Positions 45,285 through 58,383 of a stretch of 64,000 nucleotides of DNA are shown piece after piece. This stretch comes from Meiothermus sp. (lineage in GTDB: Bacteria; Deinococcota; Deinococci; Deinococcales; Thermaceae): contig NZ_BPIJ01000002.1 of NCBI RefSeq assembly GCF_026004055.1, positions 373,803 to 437,802 on the forward strand, given 5' to 3'. The stretch's first letter is position 1. Every line of letters begins with the position of its first letter. The position numbers were made by a program, and so were the translations under genes. The notes beneath the pieces are model-generated. The model was not told where the DNA came from. It saw only the letters and a program-made list of their open reading frames with translations, and did not search any database.

Positions 45285-45328
45285 TTGACAGGCCTTGCCG
45301 GGTCGGGATATAGTTTGTTCGCCAAACT
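45285..45328 (+). promoter_or_regulatory. ROK gene promoter with overlapping inverted-repeat operator
   Basis: TTGACA (45285-45290), 18 bp, TATAGT (45309-45314). AGTTTG (45312-45317), TTCGC, CAAACT (45323-45328) is a perfect 6-bp inverted repeat covering the -10 edge and start site, a probable autoregulatory operator for the ROK repressor. Binding is inferred. Confidence 0.65.
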
Positions 45329-45351
45329 TACTAAGTATCTGGAGCATCCCT

Positions 45352-46545
45352 GTGGCCCGCACCGCCCCCCTGGATCAACAGGCCATCAAGCGGCAAAACC
45401 GCCGCCTGATTCTGGAGGCTTTGCGCCGCAGCGGCCCCCTGAGCCGCGCTGCTTTGGCCCGGTTGATCGGCCTCACCAAGAGCACGGTCTCTTCGCTGGT
45501 TCAAGAGTTGCTGGACGAGGGGCTGCTGAGCGAGGGGGGGCAGCACAAACCCGGCCTGGGCCGTCCGGGTACGGTGCTCGAGTTCTGCCCCGAGCACACC
45601 CTGGCCCTGGGGGCCGAGCTGGGGGTGGAGAACACCCAGGTGGTGCTGCTCGACCTGAACAACCAGATCCACGGCGCGTGGGACTGGGTCGAAAGCCCCC
45701 ACACCCCGCTGGTCGAGCGGTTGTCCAAGCTGGCCGAACAGGTGCGTACCCGGCTCCTCCACCCCAGCCAACTGCTGGGAGTGGGGCTTACGGTGCCGGG
45801 GGTGGTCAGCGGGAGAAACCTGATTTATGCGCCGGGCCCCGGCTGGCGCAATGAGCGGCCCGCGGAACTGCTCGAGGCTTTGCTGGGGGTGCCTACCGTG
45901 GTAGAAAACGACGCCAACGCCGCCGCCCTAGGCGAGACCTTTTGGGGCGAGAACCAAAGCCCCCTGGTCTACGTGGTCATGACCACCGGCCTGGGTACCG
46001 GCCTGGTGGTGGAGGGGCAGGTCTACCGAGGCCGCCTGGGGGCCGCCGGAGAGTTGGGGCATTGGCTTACCGGCCAGCCTAGCAGCCGCAGCAGCGCAGG
46101 GGATGTGGAAGAGGCCCTCTCGCTGCGGGCCATGGTACGGCACTACCAGGCCGCCAGCGGCCGGACGGAAGGCTTTTGGGGCATTCTGCAACGGGCCGAA
46201 CAGCAAGACCCCCACGCCCTGCAAGCCCTGCAAAACCTGGCCCTCGAGCTTGGGCGTTTTGTGGTCAACCTGTGCGTGGCCTTCGACCCCGCGGTGGTGG
46301 TGCTGGACGGGGCCGGGGCCGAGGCCTGGAAGTGGCTCGAGGCCCCCCTGCGCCAGACCATCCGTAACCTGGCATTCATCCCCGAACACGCCGAAATCCC
46401 CATAAAGCCCAGCGCCTTCGGACACCTGGCCCCGGCTATGGGCGCAGCAGCCCTGGTGCTGCAGCGCTTTTTGGCAAACGGTGGAAGCAGGGAGCGGAGT
46501 CCGCCAATCTCCCCCCTGTCAGTCCAAGCAACCTTTGGCGTCTAG
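45352..46545 (+). CDS. ROK-family transcriptional repressor (sugar-responsive)
   Basis: 397 residues from GTG 45352. The N-terminal winged helix is NRRLILEALRRSGPLSRAAL, ARLIGLTKSTVSSLVQELLD. The ROK sugar-kinase-like domain has GVGLTVPGVVSG, ENDANAAALGETFWG and the GLGTGLVVEG phosphate loop. The usual ROK zinc motif CxCGxxGC after GH is absent: the segment reads GHWLTGQPSSRSSAGDVEEAL. It probably represses the adjoining sugar ABC genes, with a sugar as inducer. The upstream in-frame codon at 45295 lies at or before the transcription start and is rejected. The ABC binding-protein gene begins 18 nt after its stop. Confidence 0.87.
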   Translation: MARTAPLDQQAIKRQNRRLILEALRRSGPLSRAALARLIGLTKSTVSSLVQELLDEGLLSEGGQHKPGLGRPGTVLEFCPEHTLALGAELGVENTQVVLLDLNNQIHGAWDWVESPHTPLVERLSKLAEQVRTRLLHPSQLLGVGLTVPGVVSGRNLIYAPGPGWRNERPAELLEALLGVPTVVENDANAAALGETFWGENQSPLVYVVMTTGLGTGLVVEGQVYRGRLGAAGELGHWLTGQPSSRSSAGDVEEALSLRAMVRHYQAASGRTEGFWGILQRAEQQDPHALQALQNLALELGRFVVNLCVAFDPAVVVLDGAGAEAWKWLEAPLRQTIRNLAFIPEHAEIPIKPSAFGHLAPAMGAAALVLQRFLANGGSRERSPPISPLSVQATFGV

Positions 46546-46563
46546 TAAAAGGAGGAACCGAGA

Positions 46564-47799
46564 ATGCAAAAACTATGGCTAAGTCTGATGCTGATGCTGG
46601 GCTCGCTGGCAATGGCCCAGACGGGAAAGCTGGAGATCTTCTCCTGGTGGGCCGGAGACGAAGGCCCCGCCCTGCAAGCCCTGATTGACCTGTACAAAAA
46701 GCGTTATCCGGGCGTGGAAGTTATCAACGCCACCGTGACCGGCGGCTCCGGTGTGAATGCCCGGGCCGTGCTCAAGACCCGCATGCTGGGCGGCGACCCC
46801 CCCGATAGCTTCCAGGTACACGCCGGGCAAGAGCTAATCGGCACCTGGGTGGTAGCCGATCGCATGGAAGACCTCACCCCGCTCTTCAACCAAGAAGGCT
46901 GGATGAACCGCTTCCCCAAGGGGCTTTTGGATCTGCTCTCCTACAAGGGAAAAATTTACAGCGTACCCGTCAACATCCACCGCTCCAACGTGATGTGGTA
47001 CGTACCGGCCAAGCTGCGCGAGTGGGGCGTGCAGCCGCCCAAGACCTGGGCCGAGTTCCTCACGGTCTGCCAGACGCTGAAGGGTAAGGGTCTCGAGGCT
47101 CCCCTGGCTCTGGGCGAGAACTGGACCCAGCAGCACCTGTGGGAGTCGGTGGCGCTGGGGGTGCTGGGGGCTGCCGACTACACCAATCTCTGGAACGGCA
47201 AGCTGCGCTTCAACGACCCCAAGGCAGTAGCGGTGTGGAACACCTTTGGCCGGGTACTCGACTGCGCCAACAAGGATGCCTCGGGCCTCTCCTGGCAGCA
47301 AGCGGTAGACCGGGTCCTGGAAGGCCAGGCCGCCTTCAACATCATGGGTGACTGGGCTGCCGGCTACATGACCACTACCAAAGGCCTGAAGCCCGGCGAA
47401 GGCTTTGGCTGGGCTCCCGCACCGGGCACGGCCGGGGTGTTCATGATGCTCTCCGACTCCTTCGGCCTACCCAAGGGGGTGAAGAACCGCGCCAACGTAC
47501 TCAACTGGCTGCGGCTGGTGGGCTCCAAGGAAGGCCAGGATGCCTTCAACCCGCTCAAGGGCTCCATTGCCGCCCGCACCGACTCCGACCCCAGCAAGTA
47601 CAACGCCTACCTGCAGTCGGCCATGCGCGACTGGCGCAGCAACCGCATCGTGGGTTCGCTGGTGCACGGCGCCGTGGCTCCCGAGTCCTTCATGAGCCAG
47701 TTTGGCACCGTGATGGAAATCTATCTCTCGGGCCGCAACGCCCAGGCTGCCGCCAACGCAGCCCAGGCCATCGCCAACCAGGTTCGTCTGGGACAATAG
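46564..47799 (+). CDS. Glucose/galactose-type ABC transporter substrate-binding protein
   Basis: 411 residues. Signal peptide ([19 protein letters not shown]) with a probable site after AMA; no lipobox Cys. The mature protein ([20 protein letters not shown], then [21 protein letters not shown] and [12 protein letters not shown]) is very close, from memory, to the structurally known Thermus thermophilus glucose/galactose-binding protein, so monosaccharide import is likely. It captures sugar outside the membrane for the two permeases at 48061 and 49182. AAAAGGAGG lies 8-14 nt before the ATG. A terminator-like hairpin just after its stop would raise binding protein relative to permease. Confidence 0.92.
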   Translation: MQKLWLSLMLMLGSLAMAQTGKLEIFSWWAGDEGPALQALIDLYKKRYPGVEVINATVTGGSGVNARAVLKTRMLGGDPPDSFQVHAGQELIGTWVVADRMEDLTPLFNQEGWMNRFPKGLLDLLSYKGKIYSVPVNIHRSNVMWYVPAKLREWGVQPPKTWAEFLTVCQTLKGKGLEAPLALGENWTQQHLWESVALGVLGAADYTNLWNGKLRFNDPKAVAVWNTFGRVLDCANKDASGLSWQQAVDRVLEGQAAFNIMGDWAAGYMTTTKGLKPGEGFGWAPAPGTAGVFMMLSDSFGLPKGVKNRANVLNWLRLVGSKEGQDAFNPLKGSIAARTDSDPSKYNAYLQSAMRDWRSNRIVGSLVHGAVAPESFMSQFGTVMEIYLSGRNAQAAANAAQAIANQVRLGQ

Positions 47800-47809
47800 T
47801 TCACCTGGA

Positions 47810-47840
47810 AGGGCAGGTCTCTCGGCCTGCCCTTTCTTTC
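47810..47840 (+). terminator. Intergenic hairpin between binding protein and permease genes
   Basis: AGGGCAGG (47810-47817), loop TCTCTCGG, CCTGCCCT (47826-47833), then TTCTTT. A moderate intrinsic terminator that could act as partial readthrough stop or 3' mRNA stabiliser. Confidence 0.65.
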
Positions 47841-47880
47841 CGGTTTTTTCGTACAATCCACCCTCGGCATTGCTCATCCG

Positions 47881-47977
47881 GTCATTCCGAGGAGGCGTAG
47901 CCGACGAGGAATCTGAACTAGTTTGGTACAACTAAGAACCTTTGGAACACCAGACTCCTTGCTTCGCTCGGAGTGAC
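47881..47977. repeat. Palindromic repeat, GTCATTCCGAG variant
   Basis: 97 bp: GTCATTCCGAGGAGGCG at the left and CTTCGCTCGGAGTGAC at the right (ending 47977) are imperfect complements, with internal ACGAGGAATCTG facing AGACTCCTTG. It is related in design to the family A core (GTCATTGCGAG) but lacks the TGGTCTGGTAAC ends. Located inside the sugar ABC operon. Confidence 0.7.
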
Positions 47978-48060
47978 CCCGACGAAATAACCCACCATGC
48001 CGCCACGCAAACAAAGAACTGCCTGTTTAATCTAGCGAGGTGCCACCCCAAGAGGTGAAG

Positions 48061-49185
48061 ATGAATTGGTTCAAGAATAAAGACACCCTCTATGGCTTCC
48101 TGGTCATCCTGCCCTCGCTGGTGCTGCTGGGCATTTTTGTCTACGGCTTTATCTTCCAAACTTTTTATACCTCCCTCACCGACTGGGGCCGCGACCCGGC
48201 CCAGGCCCTATCGGCCAACCCCCAGATTCGCTTCATCGGCTTTGAAAACTACCGCGAGCTTTTCACCGGGTTTGTCGATGCGCGCTTCCGCCAGGATCTG
48301 GTCAACACCTTCTTCTTTACGGTGTTCTTCATCCTGGGCTGCTTAGGGGTGGGGCTGGGACTGGCCATTGTGCTCGACCGGGGCCCCCGGGGCGAGGGCT
48401 TTTTCCGCACCATCTTCTTGTTCCCCATGTCGCTGTCGTTTATTGTGACCGGCACCATCTGGCGCTGGATGCTGCAACCCCAGGGCGGCGTCAACCAGCT
48501 CCCTACGCTGGTAGGGCTGCCCAAGGGCGAGTTTGCCTGGCTCACCAGCCGCGAGCAGGTCTGGCAGGTGAGCTGGAACGACCTACCCTTCGTCACCGCG
48601 CTGGTAGTGAGCGTGGTGCTGGTGTTTATCGCCATCGCGGCTTTCCGGGGCGGTGAGCGGCGGCGGGGCTATATTGCCTCCGGCTCGGCAGCCTTGTTGC
48701 TCTTGTGGGCCTTGACCCTGGGCCGCACCCTGCAACCCCTGCCCTTCGACGAGATGCACGGCTTCAACCTGGCCTTTATTGGCATTATTCTGGCTGCCGT
48801 CTGGCAGATGTCGGGCTACACCATGGCGCTGTACCTGGCGGGGCTGCGCGGCATCCCCGAAGAGTTGCGGGAGGCCGCCCGGGTAGATGGGGCCTCGGAA
48901 TGGCAGCTCTACCAGCGCATCATCTTCCCGCTGCTGGCCCCCATCACCCTTTCGGCCATGATTATTCTGGGCCACATCAGCTTGAAAATTTTCGACCTGA
49001 TCTTCGCCATGGCCGGAGCCGACAACGCCCCCACCGACGTGCCCGCCCTGCTGATGTACCTGACCACCTTCCGTGCCAACCAGATTGCCAAAGGTGCGGC
49101 CATCGGGATGATTCTGCTCTTGCTGGTGGCCGCCGTGATTGTGCCCTACCTGTACAGCCAGCTCAAAAGCGAGGTGCGGCGATGA
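48061..49185 (+). CDS. Sugar ABC transporter permease (MalF-like)
   Basis: 374 residues with about eight predicted membrane helices. The ABC-permease EAA loop that docks the ATPase is [26 protein letters not shown]. Helices include [45 protein letters not shown] and [12 protein letters not shown]; an extra pair around 185-215 ([19 protein letters not shown]) makes it longer than most. ATG 48061 follows AAGAGGTGAAG; an in-frame GTG at 48040 is less likely. Stop and next start overlap as ATGA (49182-49185), showing translational coupling. Confidence 0.9.
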   Translation: MNWFKNKDTLYGFLVILPSLVLLGIFVYGFIFQTFYTSLTDWGRDPAQALSANPQIRFIGFENYRELFTGFVDARFRQDLVNTFFFTVFFILGCLGVGLGLAIVLDRGPRGEGFFRTIFLFPMSLSFIVTGTIWRWMLQPQGGVNQLPTLVGLPKGEFAWLTSREQVWQVSWNDLPFVTALVVSVVLVFIAIAAFRGGERRRGYIASGSAALLLLWALTLGRTLQPLPFDEMHGFNLAFIGIILAAVWQMSGYTMALYLAGLRGIPEELREAARVDGASEWQLYQRIIFPLLAPITLSAMIILGHISLKIFDLIFAMAGADNAPTDVPALLMYLTTFRANQIAKGAAIGMILLLLVAAVIVPYLYSQLKSEVRR

Positions 49186-49994
49186 TTGGGCGTGTATTAC
49201 AGTACGCGGTGCTGTTTGTGGCCACGCTGTTCTTCCTGCTACCGGTGTACCTGGTGATCGTGACCGCGCTCAAGGAACCCTCGGCCATCACCCTGAGCAA
49301 CACCTGGCAACTACCCCAGCGCTGGTACTGGGAGAGCTTTGCCCAGGCCTGGACGGCCTTTTTACCCAAGCTGCAAAACAGCTTCTTCCTCACCGTCATC
49401 GCCACCCTCCTCTCGGCCATGCTCGGCTCGCTGAACGGCTACGTGCTGGCCAAGTGGCGCTTCCCTGGGGCTAATATCGTCTTTCCCCTCATGCTGTTTG
49501 GCATGTTCATCCCCTACCAAGCCGTGCTGATTCCGCTGTTCCAGTTTGTGCGCGAGATTGGGCTGGGCGGTACGCTGTGGGGCCTCATTCTGGTACACGT
49601 GGTGTACGGGCTGCCCATCACCACCCTGATCTTCCGCAACTACTACGCCGAAATCCCCGACGAGATGATCGAGGCCGGGCGCATTGACGGGGCGGGGTTT
49701 TTTGGCATTTATAGCCGCATCGTGTTTCCACTCTCGGTGCCGGGGTTTGTGGTGGTGATCATCTGGCAGTTCACCCAGATCTGGAACGAGTTTTTGTTCG
49801 CCGTGACCCTGGTGAGCAGCCCGGCCAACCAGCCCATCACGGTGGCCCTGGCCCAGCTCGCAGGCGGCGAAGCGGTGAAGTGGAACCTGCCCATGGCCGG
49901 GGCGCTGCTGGCCGCACTGCCCACGCTTTTGGTCTACATTTTCCTGGGACGCTACTTCATTCGGGGGCTGTTGGCGGGGTCGGTAAAGGGCTAG
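49182..49994 (+). CDS. Sugar ABC transporter permease (MalG-like)
   Basis: 270 residues, six predicted helices (first [23 protein letters not shown]). The EAA loop is [26 protein letters not shown]. It pairs with the upstream permease; ATG 49182 overlaps the previous stop by 4 nt. No ATPase gene follows; a shared MsmK/MalK-type ATPase elsewhere is expected, as in Thermus sugar systems. Its stop shares CTAG (49991-49994) with the stop of the convergent truncated reductase-like gene. Confidence 0.92.
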   Translation: MIGRVLQYAVLFVATLFFLLPVYLVIVTALKEPSAITLSNTWQLPQRWYWESFAQAWTAFLPKLQNSFFLTVIATLLSAMLGSLNGYVLAKWRFPGANIVFPLMLFGMFIPYQAVLIPLFQFVREIGLGGTLWGLILVHVVYGLPITTLIFRNYYAEIPDEMIEAGRIDGAGFFGIYSRIVFPLSVPGFVVVIIWQFTQIWNEFLFAVTLVSSPANQPITVALAQLAGGEAVKWNLPMAGALLAALPTLLVYIFLGRYFIRGLLAGSVKG

Positions 49995-50305
49995 AGCGGC
50001 ATGTGAAACGGTGCCTCCTCCGGCCAGCCCCGCTCGCCGCCGTCAAACATGCGCTTGCCCATGATGTGGGCACCGGTACGTTCGGCAGTATGGCGAAGCA
50101 TGTCGTTCACCGGGCTGGTCTCACCCCCTGAGCCGAGCTTGAGACGCTCGAGGAAATGCTGCTGATTGAAAACCCAGGCCATCAGGGCACCCCACTTAGC
50201 GCCCCAGTTTTTGTACTCCGGCCTGTCCCAGTTTTCCGTGGTTATGCCTTCGGGGGCCATAAAGCCATCGAGGCTGAGGGCGATGTTGACGAACACTATG
50301 CTCAT
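49991..50305 (-). pseudogene. Truncated dihydrofolate-reductase-like (RibD C-terminal family) gene
   Basis: 104 residues from ATG 50305 (SIVFVNIALSLDGFMAPEG) through GAHIMGKRMFDGGERGWPEE to FHMPL and a stop. Family members normally run to about 190-220 residues, so the C-terminal half, including part of the nucleotide site, is missing exactly where the sugar permease gene ends. A deletion joining the two genes is the likely cause. The ribosome site GAGGAGAA is intact, so a short peptide may still be made. The original role would be an NADPH-dependent reductase of unknown substrate. Confidence 0.7.
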
Positions 50306-50463
50306 GGTTCTCCTCTCGAGAATACCGGTGCTAAGGGCAAGAAAAACCAATTTTTGCACTGGACTCTTCCTTGCTCGAGGTTAGCAAACCCGTAAAGTAG
50401 CCCCTAGTTATTTGCTCTACGGGCTCAAAAACCCCGGAAGGCGATATACTCGGGCTACTTCTT

Positions 50464-51414
50464 ATGGTCGGCTACGTAGTGAATCGTCTTCTTGCGGCCA
50501 TTCCTACCCTGTTGGGGGTGGCCATCATCACCTTCTTGCTCATGCGGGCCGTGCCGGGGGATGTGGTCACAAGCTTGGTAGGCCTCGAGGCCAACACCAC
50601 CCCCGAGCGCATGGCCGAGCTACGCCGCCTGTTCGGGCTCGACCTGCCCCTGCACGTACAGTTCGGGCAGTGGCTGGGGGCTGTCGTGCAGGGCGATTTT
50701 GGCAGCAGCTTGCGCACCGGACGCGAGGTAGCCCAGGATCTGGCCCTGCGCTTTCCGGTCACGCTGCAGCTCACCGTGATGGGCCTCTTCACCGCTCTCC
50801 TGATTGCGGTACCGCTGGGGGTGCTAGCGGCCATCCGGCGGGGGGGCTTGGTGGACTACTTCGCCTCGCTCTTTGCCATTCTGGGCCTCTCGGTGCCGGG
50901 GTTTTTCCTGGCCTTGCTGCTCATCCTGCTTTTTGCGCTGGCGCTGGGCTGGCTGCCCCCGGCAGGTTTTGTACCCCTGGCCGAAAACCCCGCTCAAAAC
51001 TTCCGGCACATGATTCTGCCGGCCCTCTCGCTGGGCCTGATTCTGGCCGGAGCCGTCACCCGCATCCTGCGAAGCTCGATGCTCGAGGTGCTCTCGCGCG
51101 ACTACATCCGTACCGCCCGGGCCAAGGGGCTCTCGGAGCGGGTGGTGATCTTCAGGCACGCTCTGCGCAACGCTCTGATTCCGGTGGTCACCGTCATCGG
51201 TATCCAGTTCGGCTCACTGCTGGGTGGGGCGGTCATCATCGAGCAGGTCTTCAGTCTACCGGGAGTGGGGCGCTTTGCCCTCGAGGGCATCAACCTGCGC
51301 GACTACCCGGTGGTACAGGGTACGGTGCTTTTTGTGGCCACGGCAGCGGTGCTGGTCAACCTTTTGGTGGACTTGCTCTACTCGCTCATAGACCCTAGGA
51401 TTCGCTATGAGTAA
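50464..51414 (+). CDS. Peptide-type ABC transporter permease (DppB-like)
   Basis: 316 residues, six helices, with the DppB/OppB N-terminal pattern VVNRLLAAIPTLLGVAIITFLLMRAVPGDV and the EAA loop YIRTARAKGLSERVVIFRHALRNALIPV. The terminal LVNLLVDLLYSLIDPRIRYE is characteristic. It forms the channel with the DppC-like protein at 51534. TATACT at 50445-50450 lies 13 nt upstream, giving a very short leader. The two proteins' substrate range (di/oligopeptides, nickel or others) is not predictable. No ATPase genes (DppD/F) are in the window. Confidence 0.92.
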   Translation: MVGYVVNRLLAAIPTLLGVAIITFLLMRAVPGDVVTSLVGLEANTTPERMAELRRLFGLDLPLHVQFGQWLGAVVQGDFGSSLRTGREVAQDLALRFPVTLQLTVMGLFTALLIAVPLGVLAAIRRGGLVDYFASLFAILGLSVPGFFLALLLILLFALALGWLPPAGFVPLAENPAQNFRHMILPALSLGLILAGAVTRILRSSMLEVLSRDYIRTARAKGLSERVVIFRHALRNALIPVVTVIGIQFGSLLGGAVIIEQVFSLPGVGRFALEGINLRDYPVVQGTVLFVATAAVLVNLLVDLLYSLIDPRIRYE

Positions 51415-51533
51415 GCCTCGAGGCCTCAACCTTGTCGGGATAGATCTAGCGACCCCCTGGATGCGCTCTCCTCTTTCCCAATGACCCCTGCTCTCACCAC
51501 CAACCCCGTCTCCCCTCCCCCCGGAGGATGCCC

Positions 51534-52397
51534 ATGACCACACCCGCCACCGGCCCCTCCACCTGGGCCCTGGTATGGAAGTCCCTCCTGCGCAACCGCT
51601 CGGCGGTCATCGGCGGCATCATTACCCTGATTGTGCTGTTAGGAGCGCTGCTGGCCCCCATCATTGCCCCCTGGGATCCCCTCAAGTTCGACCCCCCCAA
51701 CCGCCTCTCGGGCCCTTCCGCAGAGCACTGGCTGGGCACCGACCAGTACGGGCGCGATCTGCTCTCGAGGGTGCTCTACGGGGCCCGCTTCTCGCTCTCG
51801 GTGGCGGCGGTCTCGGTACTGGCCGGGCTTCTGGTAGGCGGCACCCTGGGCCTCTTGGCCGGGTATTTTCGGGGCTGGCTCGACCTCACCATCTCCCGCC
51901 TAGCCGACATTTTGATCGCCTACCCCGCCATCCTGCTGGCCATCGCCTTTCTGGCCTTTCTAGGGGGCGGCTTCATCAACCTGGTTCTGGCTATCTCGGT
52001 GGTGTTTGTGGGGCCTTTTATCCGGGTCGCTCGGGCTGCCGTGCTCACCGTACGGGAAGAACTGTACGTGGAAGCCGGACGGGCCATGGGGGCTTCGGAT
52101 GGGCGGATGATCTTCCGCACCATCCTGCCCAATGCCGCCGCCCCGCTGATTGTCGAGGTCACCCTGCGCTTCGCCTATGCCGTGCTGGCCGAAGCGGCAC
52201 TGTCGTTTCTGGGGCTGGGCATCCAGCCACCCTTTCCGGCCCTAGGCTCCATGGTCTCGGAGGGCCGGGCTTTCCTCTCCCTCTCCCCCTGGGGTTCGCT
52301 GGTTCCCGGCGCCGCCATCGTGCTGATGGTGCTGGGGTTCAACCTGCTGGGCGACGGTCTGCGCGACGCCCTCGACCCCCGGCTGCGGCGACGGTAG
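51534..52397 (+). CDS. Peptide-type ABC transporter permease (DppC-like)
   Basis: 287 residues. The N-terminal cytoplasmic segment and first helix (LRNRSAVIGGIITLIVLLGALLAPIIAPWDP) are followed by HWLGTDQYGRDLLSRVLYGARFSL, typical of DppC/OppC. The EAA loop is YVEAGRAMGASDGRMIFRTILPNA. ATG 51534 is favoured: GGAGG (51523-51527) sits 6 nt upstream, whereas ATG 51528 would touch it. The gap of 119 nt after dppB shows no other feature. The substrate-binding-protein gene follows 68 nt later. Confidence 0.92.
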   Translation: MTTPATGPSTWALVWKSLLRNRSAVIGGIITLIVLLGALLAPIIAPWDPLKFDPPNRLSGPSAEHWLGTDQYGRDLLSRVLYGARFSLSVAAVSVLAGLLVGGTLGLLAGYFRGWLDLTISRLADILIAYPAILLAIAFLAFLGGGFINLVLAISVVFVGPFIRVARAAVLTVREELYVEAGRAMGASDGRMIFRTILPNAAAPLIVEVTLRFAYAVLAEAALSFLGLGIQPPFPALGSMVSEGRAFLSLSPWGSLVPGAAIVLMVLGFNLLGDGLRDALDPRLRRR

Positions 52398-52428
52398 GCT
52401 TTATGGCCCAACGGTACGTTTATGGTTA

Positions 52429-52442
52429 TATACCGGTATAAT
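52429..52442 (+). promoter_or_regulatory. Palindrome and -10 box before the peptide-binding protein gene
   Basis: The perfect 12-bp palindrome TATACCGGTATA (52429-52440) overlaps a consensus TATAAT (52437-52442). The -35 is poor, which is common for activated or repressed promoters. It suggests independent control of the binding protein. Confidence 0.5.
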
Positions 52443-52465
52443 CACTTGCTACACAAGGAGGCGTG

Positions 52466-53983
52466 ATGAAGAAACTGATGGTTCTGTTGGTTCTGGCCCT
52501 GGCTGCGGTATCGTTGGCGCAAAAGTCGGGCGGCATTCTGCGAGCCGGCATGCAAACCGACCCGGTAGGGCTCGACCCCCACACCACCAACGCCACCGCC
52601 AGCCGCAACGTGCTGGAAAACATCTACGACACTCTAGTCATGCTCGACAGCAAAGGCCGCATCGTACCGGGACTGGCCCAGTCCTGGTCGGTCTCGCCCG
52701 ACGGCCTGACCTGGACCTTCCGCCTGCGCCCCGGCGTCACCTTCCACAACGGCGACCCCCTCAAGGCTTCCGATGTGGCCTTCTCCATCAACCGCATCAA
52801 AGACCCCGCCACCAAAAGCCCCCGGGCCAACGACTTCGCCCTAGTGCGGTCGGTCACCGCGCCCAACGACAGTACCGTGGTCATCCAGCTCTCCCAGCCT
52901 TTCTCACCCCTACTGGCCAAACTGGCCTTCAGCACCAACGTGGTGGTCTCGGAAAAGGTAACCAAGGAAAACAACAACGACCTCAACAAAGCGGTCATCG
53001 GTACCGGCCCCTTCCGTTTTGTGGAGTACATCCCCCAGACCCGGCTGGTGGTGCGCAGGTGGGATAAATACTGGCAAAAAGACAACCAGGGCCGTCCGCT
53101 GCCCTACCTGGACGGCATCACCTACACCTTCTACCCCGACCCCGCCGCCCGCTCCACCGCGCTACGGGCCGGGGCAGTGGACTGGATCGAGTACGTAACC
53201 GCCGCCGACGTGCGCCCGCTCAAGGCCGACCGCAACCTGGTAGTAGTGGGGGGCCCCTCGGCCAACTTCCGCGCGCTGTACTTCAACACCACCCGCGAGC
53301 CCTACAACAACCCCAAGGTGCGACAGGCCATCGCTTACGCTATCGACAAAAAAGCCATTGTGGATCTGGCCCTCTTTGGAACCGGCGGTATTGTGGCCCG
53401 GGGCACCACCATTCCCTCGGGGGCTTATGCCTACACCAACAGCCCCTATAACACCCGCGACGTGGCCAAGGCCAAGCAGCTTCTAGCAGAGGCTGGGCTA
53501 GCCAACGGTTTCACCATGAACCTCTACGTCACCTCCACCTACGACTTCCTGCGTACCCCTGCCGACGTGATCCGGGACAACCTGGCCGAGGTAGGCATCC
53601 GGGTAAACATCCAGGCCGAGGACTGGAACGTCTACCTGCCCAAAGCCCTGCGCAGCGAGTTTGATGTGACCCTGCTGGGCACCTCGGGCCAGGCCGACCC
53701 CGACGACTACCTCTTCAACACCTTCCACCCTTCCTCGGCCCTGAACCTCTCCAAGTACAAAAACGACCGCGTCACCCAGCTTCTGGAGCAGGGGCGGCGG
53801 GTAGCCAGCCAGGCCGAGCGTCAGCGCATCTACACCCAGGTGCAGGAGCTGGTCTTGCAAGATAGCCCCATGGCCTTCCTGTTCCACTCGGCCCAATACG
53901 AAGCCATGAACCGGCGCGTACAGGGCTTTTTGCACTTCCCCAACACCAGTTACCTGGCTTTCCGCTACACCTGGCTACAGTAG
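52466..53983 (+). CDS. Peptide-type ABC transporter substrate-binding protein (DppA-like)
   Basis: 505 residues, cluster C binding protein (SBP_bac_5). Signal peptide MKKLMVLLVLALAAVSLAQ without lipobox. Mature landmarks: LRAGMQTDPVGLDPHTTNAT, ENIYDTLVMLDSKGRIVPGLAQSW, the hallmark WTFRLRPGVTFHNGDPLKASDV, and PKVRQAIAYAIDKKAIV. AAGGAGG lies 5-12 nt before ATG 52466; GTG 52463 immediately before it is less likely. It delivers peptide or a similar ligand to the DppB/C pair encoded upstream. A 13-bp terminator follows. Confidence 0.92.
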   Translation: MKKLMVLLVLALAAVSLAQKSGGILRAGMQTDPVGLDPHTTNATASRNVLENIYDTLVMLDSKGRIVPGLAQSWSVSPDGLTWTFRLRPGVTFHNGDPLKASDVAFSINRIKDPATKSPRANDFALVRSVTAPNDSTVVIQLSQPFSPLLAKLAFSTNVVVSEKVTKENNNDLNKAVIGTGPFRFVEYIPQTRLVVRRWDKYWQKDNQGRPLPYLDGITYTFYPDPAARSTALRAGAVDWIEYVTAADVRPLKADRNLVVVGGPSANFRALYFNTTREPYNNPKVRQAIAYAIDKKAIVDLALFGTGGIVARGTTIPSGAYAYTNSPYNTRDVAKAKQLLAEAGLANGFTMNLYVTSTYDFLRTPADVIRDNLAEVGIRVNIQAEDWNVYLPKALRSEFDVTLLGTSGQADPDDYLFNTFHPSSALNLSKYKNDRVTQLLEQGRRVASQAERQRIYTQVQELVLQDSPMAFLFHSAQYEAMNRRVQGFLHFPNTSYLAFRYTWLQ

Positions 53984-53995
53984 CCACTTCCTGGC

Positions 53996-54027
53996 AAAAG
54001 GGCGAACCCTCAGGTTCGCCCTTTTTT
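53996..54027 (+). terminator. Strong intrinsic terminator
   Basis: AAAAGGGCGAACC (53996-54008), CTCA, GGTTCGCCCTTTT (54013-54025), then TT: a perfect 13-bp stem 13 nt after the peptide-binding-protein stop. Confidence 0.92.
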
Positions 54028-54077
54028 GCACTATTCACGCCACATTTGCTATGCAATCCCCCAGGGATAATCGGGCC

Positions 54078-57862
<3,785 letters not shown>

Positions 57863-57996
57863 TTAGTGTTTTTGGTTAAAAGGGAACCGTGGAGTTCGAT
57901 TTCGCCAGAGGCGAAATTTGCTCAAAAATCCTTTGTATCCCCATCTGAAAGCTCGTACAAACCTCAACTAAAAGATTTTTGTGGAGAACGCCATTG

Positions 57997-58383
57997 TTCT
58001 GGTAACAAAGTATGTGACGCCGGCCTTCTCCCGTCATTGCGAGCATCCGCAGGATGCGATGCAATCCAGAGCGGACTCCCACGAATACCCGGCACAGCGA
58101 ACTTTGCTGTACCAGGTACATTACGCCTCACCCTATGGGTGGGAGACGCGACGGAATCGCTGCTCTGGCCAGCCTCGGCAAGGCTTTCTGGATTGCTTCG
58201 TCGGCCTAAGGCCTCCTCGCAATGACGAGGCGTCCGTCCATCGCGATTCCCACCAAAAGAGCCCACGCGGTGGCTCGTATGGTAGTCCCTACAGCACAAA
58301 CCGCTGTAGGGACTATTCGTGGGAACCGCTCCAGGAAACACTATAGCTGCATAAAGTGGCGAAAATCAGCTTACCAGAGCACT
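57997..58383 (-). repeat. MITE-like repeat family A, copy 3, with nested inserts
   Basis: About 387 bp from TTCTGGTAAC (57997) to TTACCAGAGCACT (58371-58383), inverted relative to copies 1 and 2. It includes the GTCATTGCGAG core, the internal GAATACCCGGCACAGC insert seen in copy 2, and an extra segment with a perfect 13-bp hairpin TAGTCCCTACAGC (58283-58295)/GCTGTAGGGACTA (58303-58315). The flanking stretch 57749-57996 shows nothing recognisable. Confidence 0.75.

Noticed and set aside
48705-49181. N-terminal extension of the second sugar permease
   Set aside because: The in-frame extension reads the first permease gene in another frame; ATG 49182 with a 4-nt overlap is the proper start.
57866-58346. 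Open frames downstream (plus) of the gyrB promoter region
   Set aside because: They coincide with family A copy 3 and its nested inserts and have no recognisable protein content.
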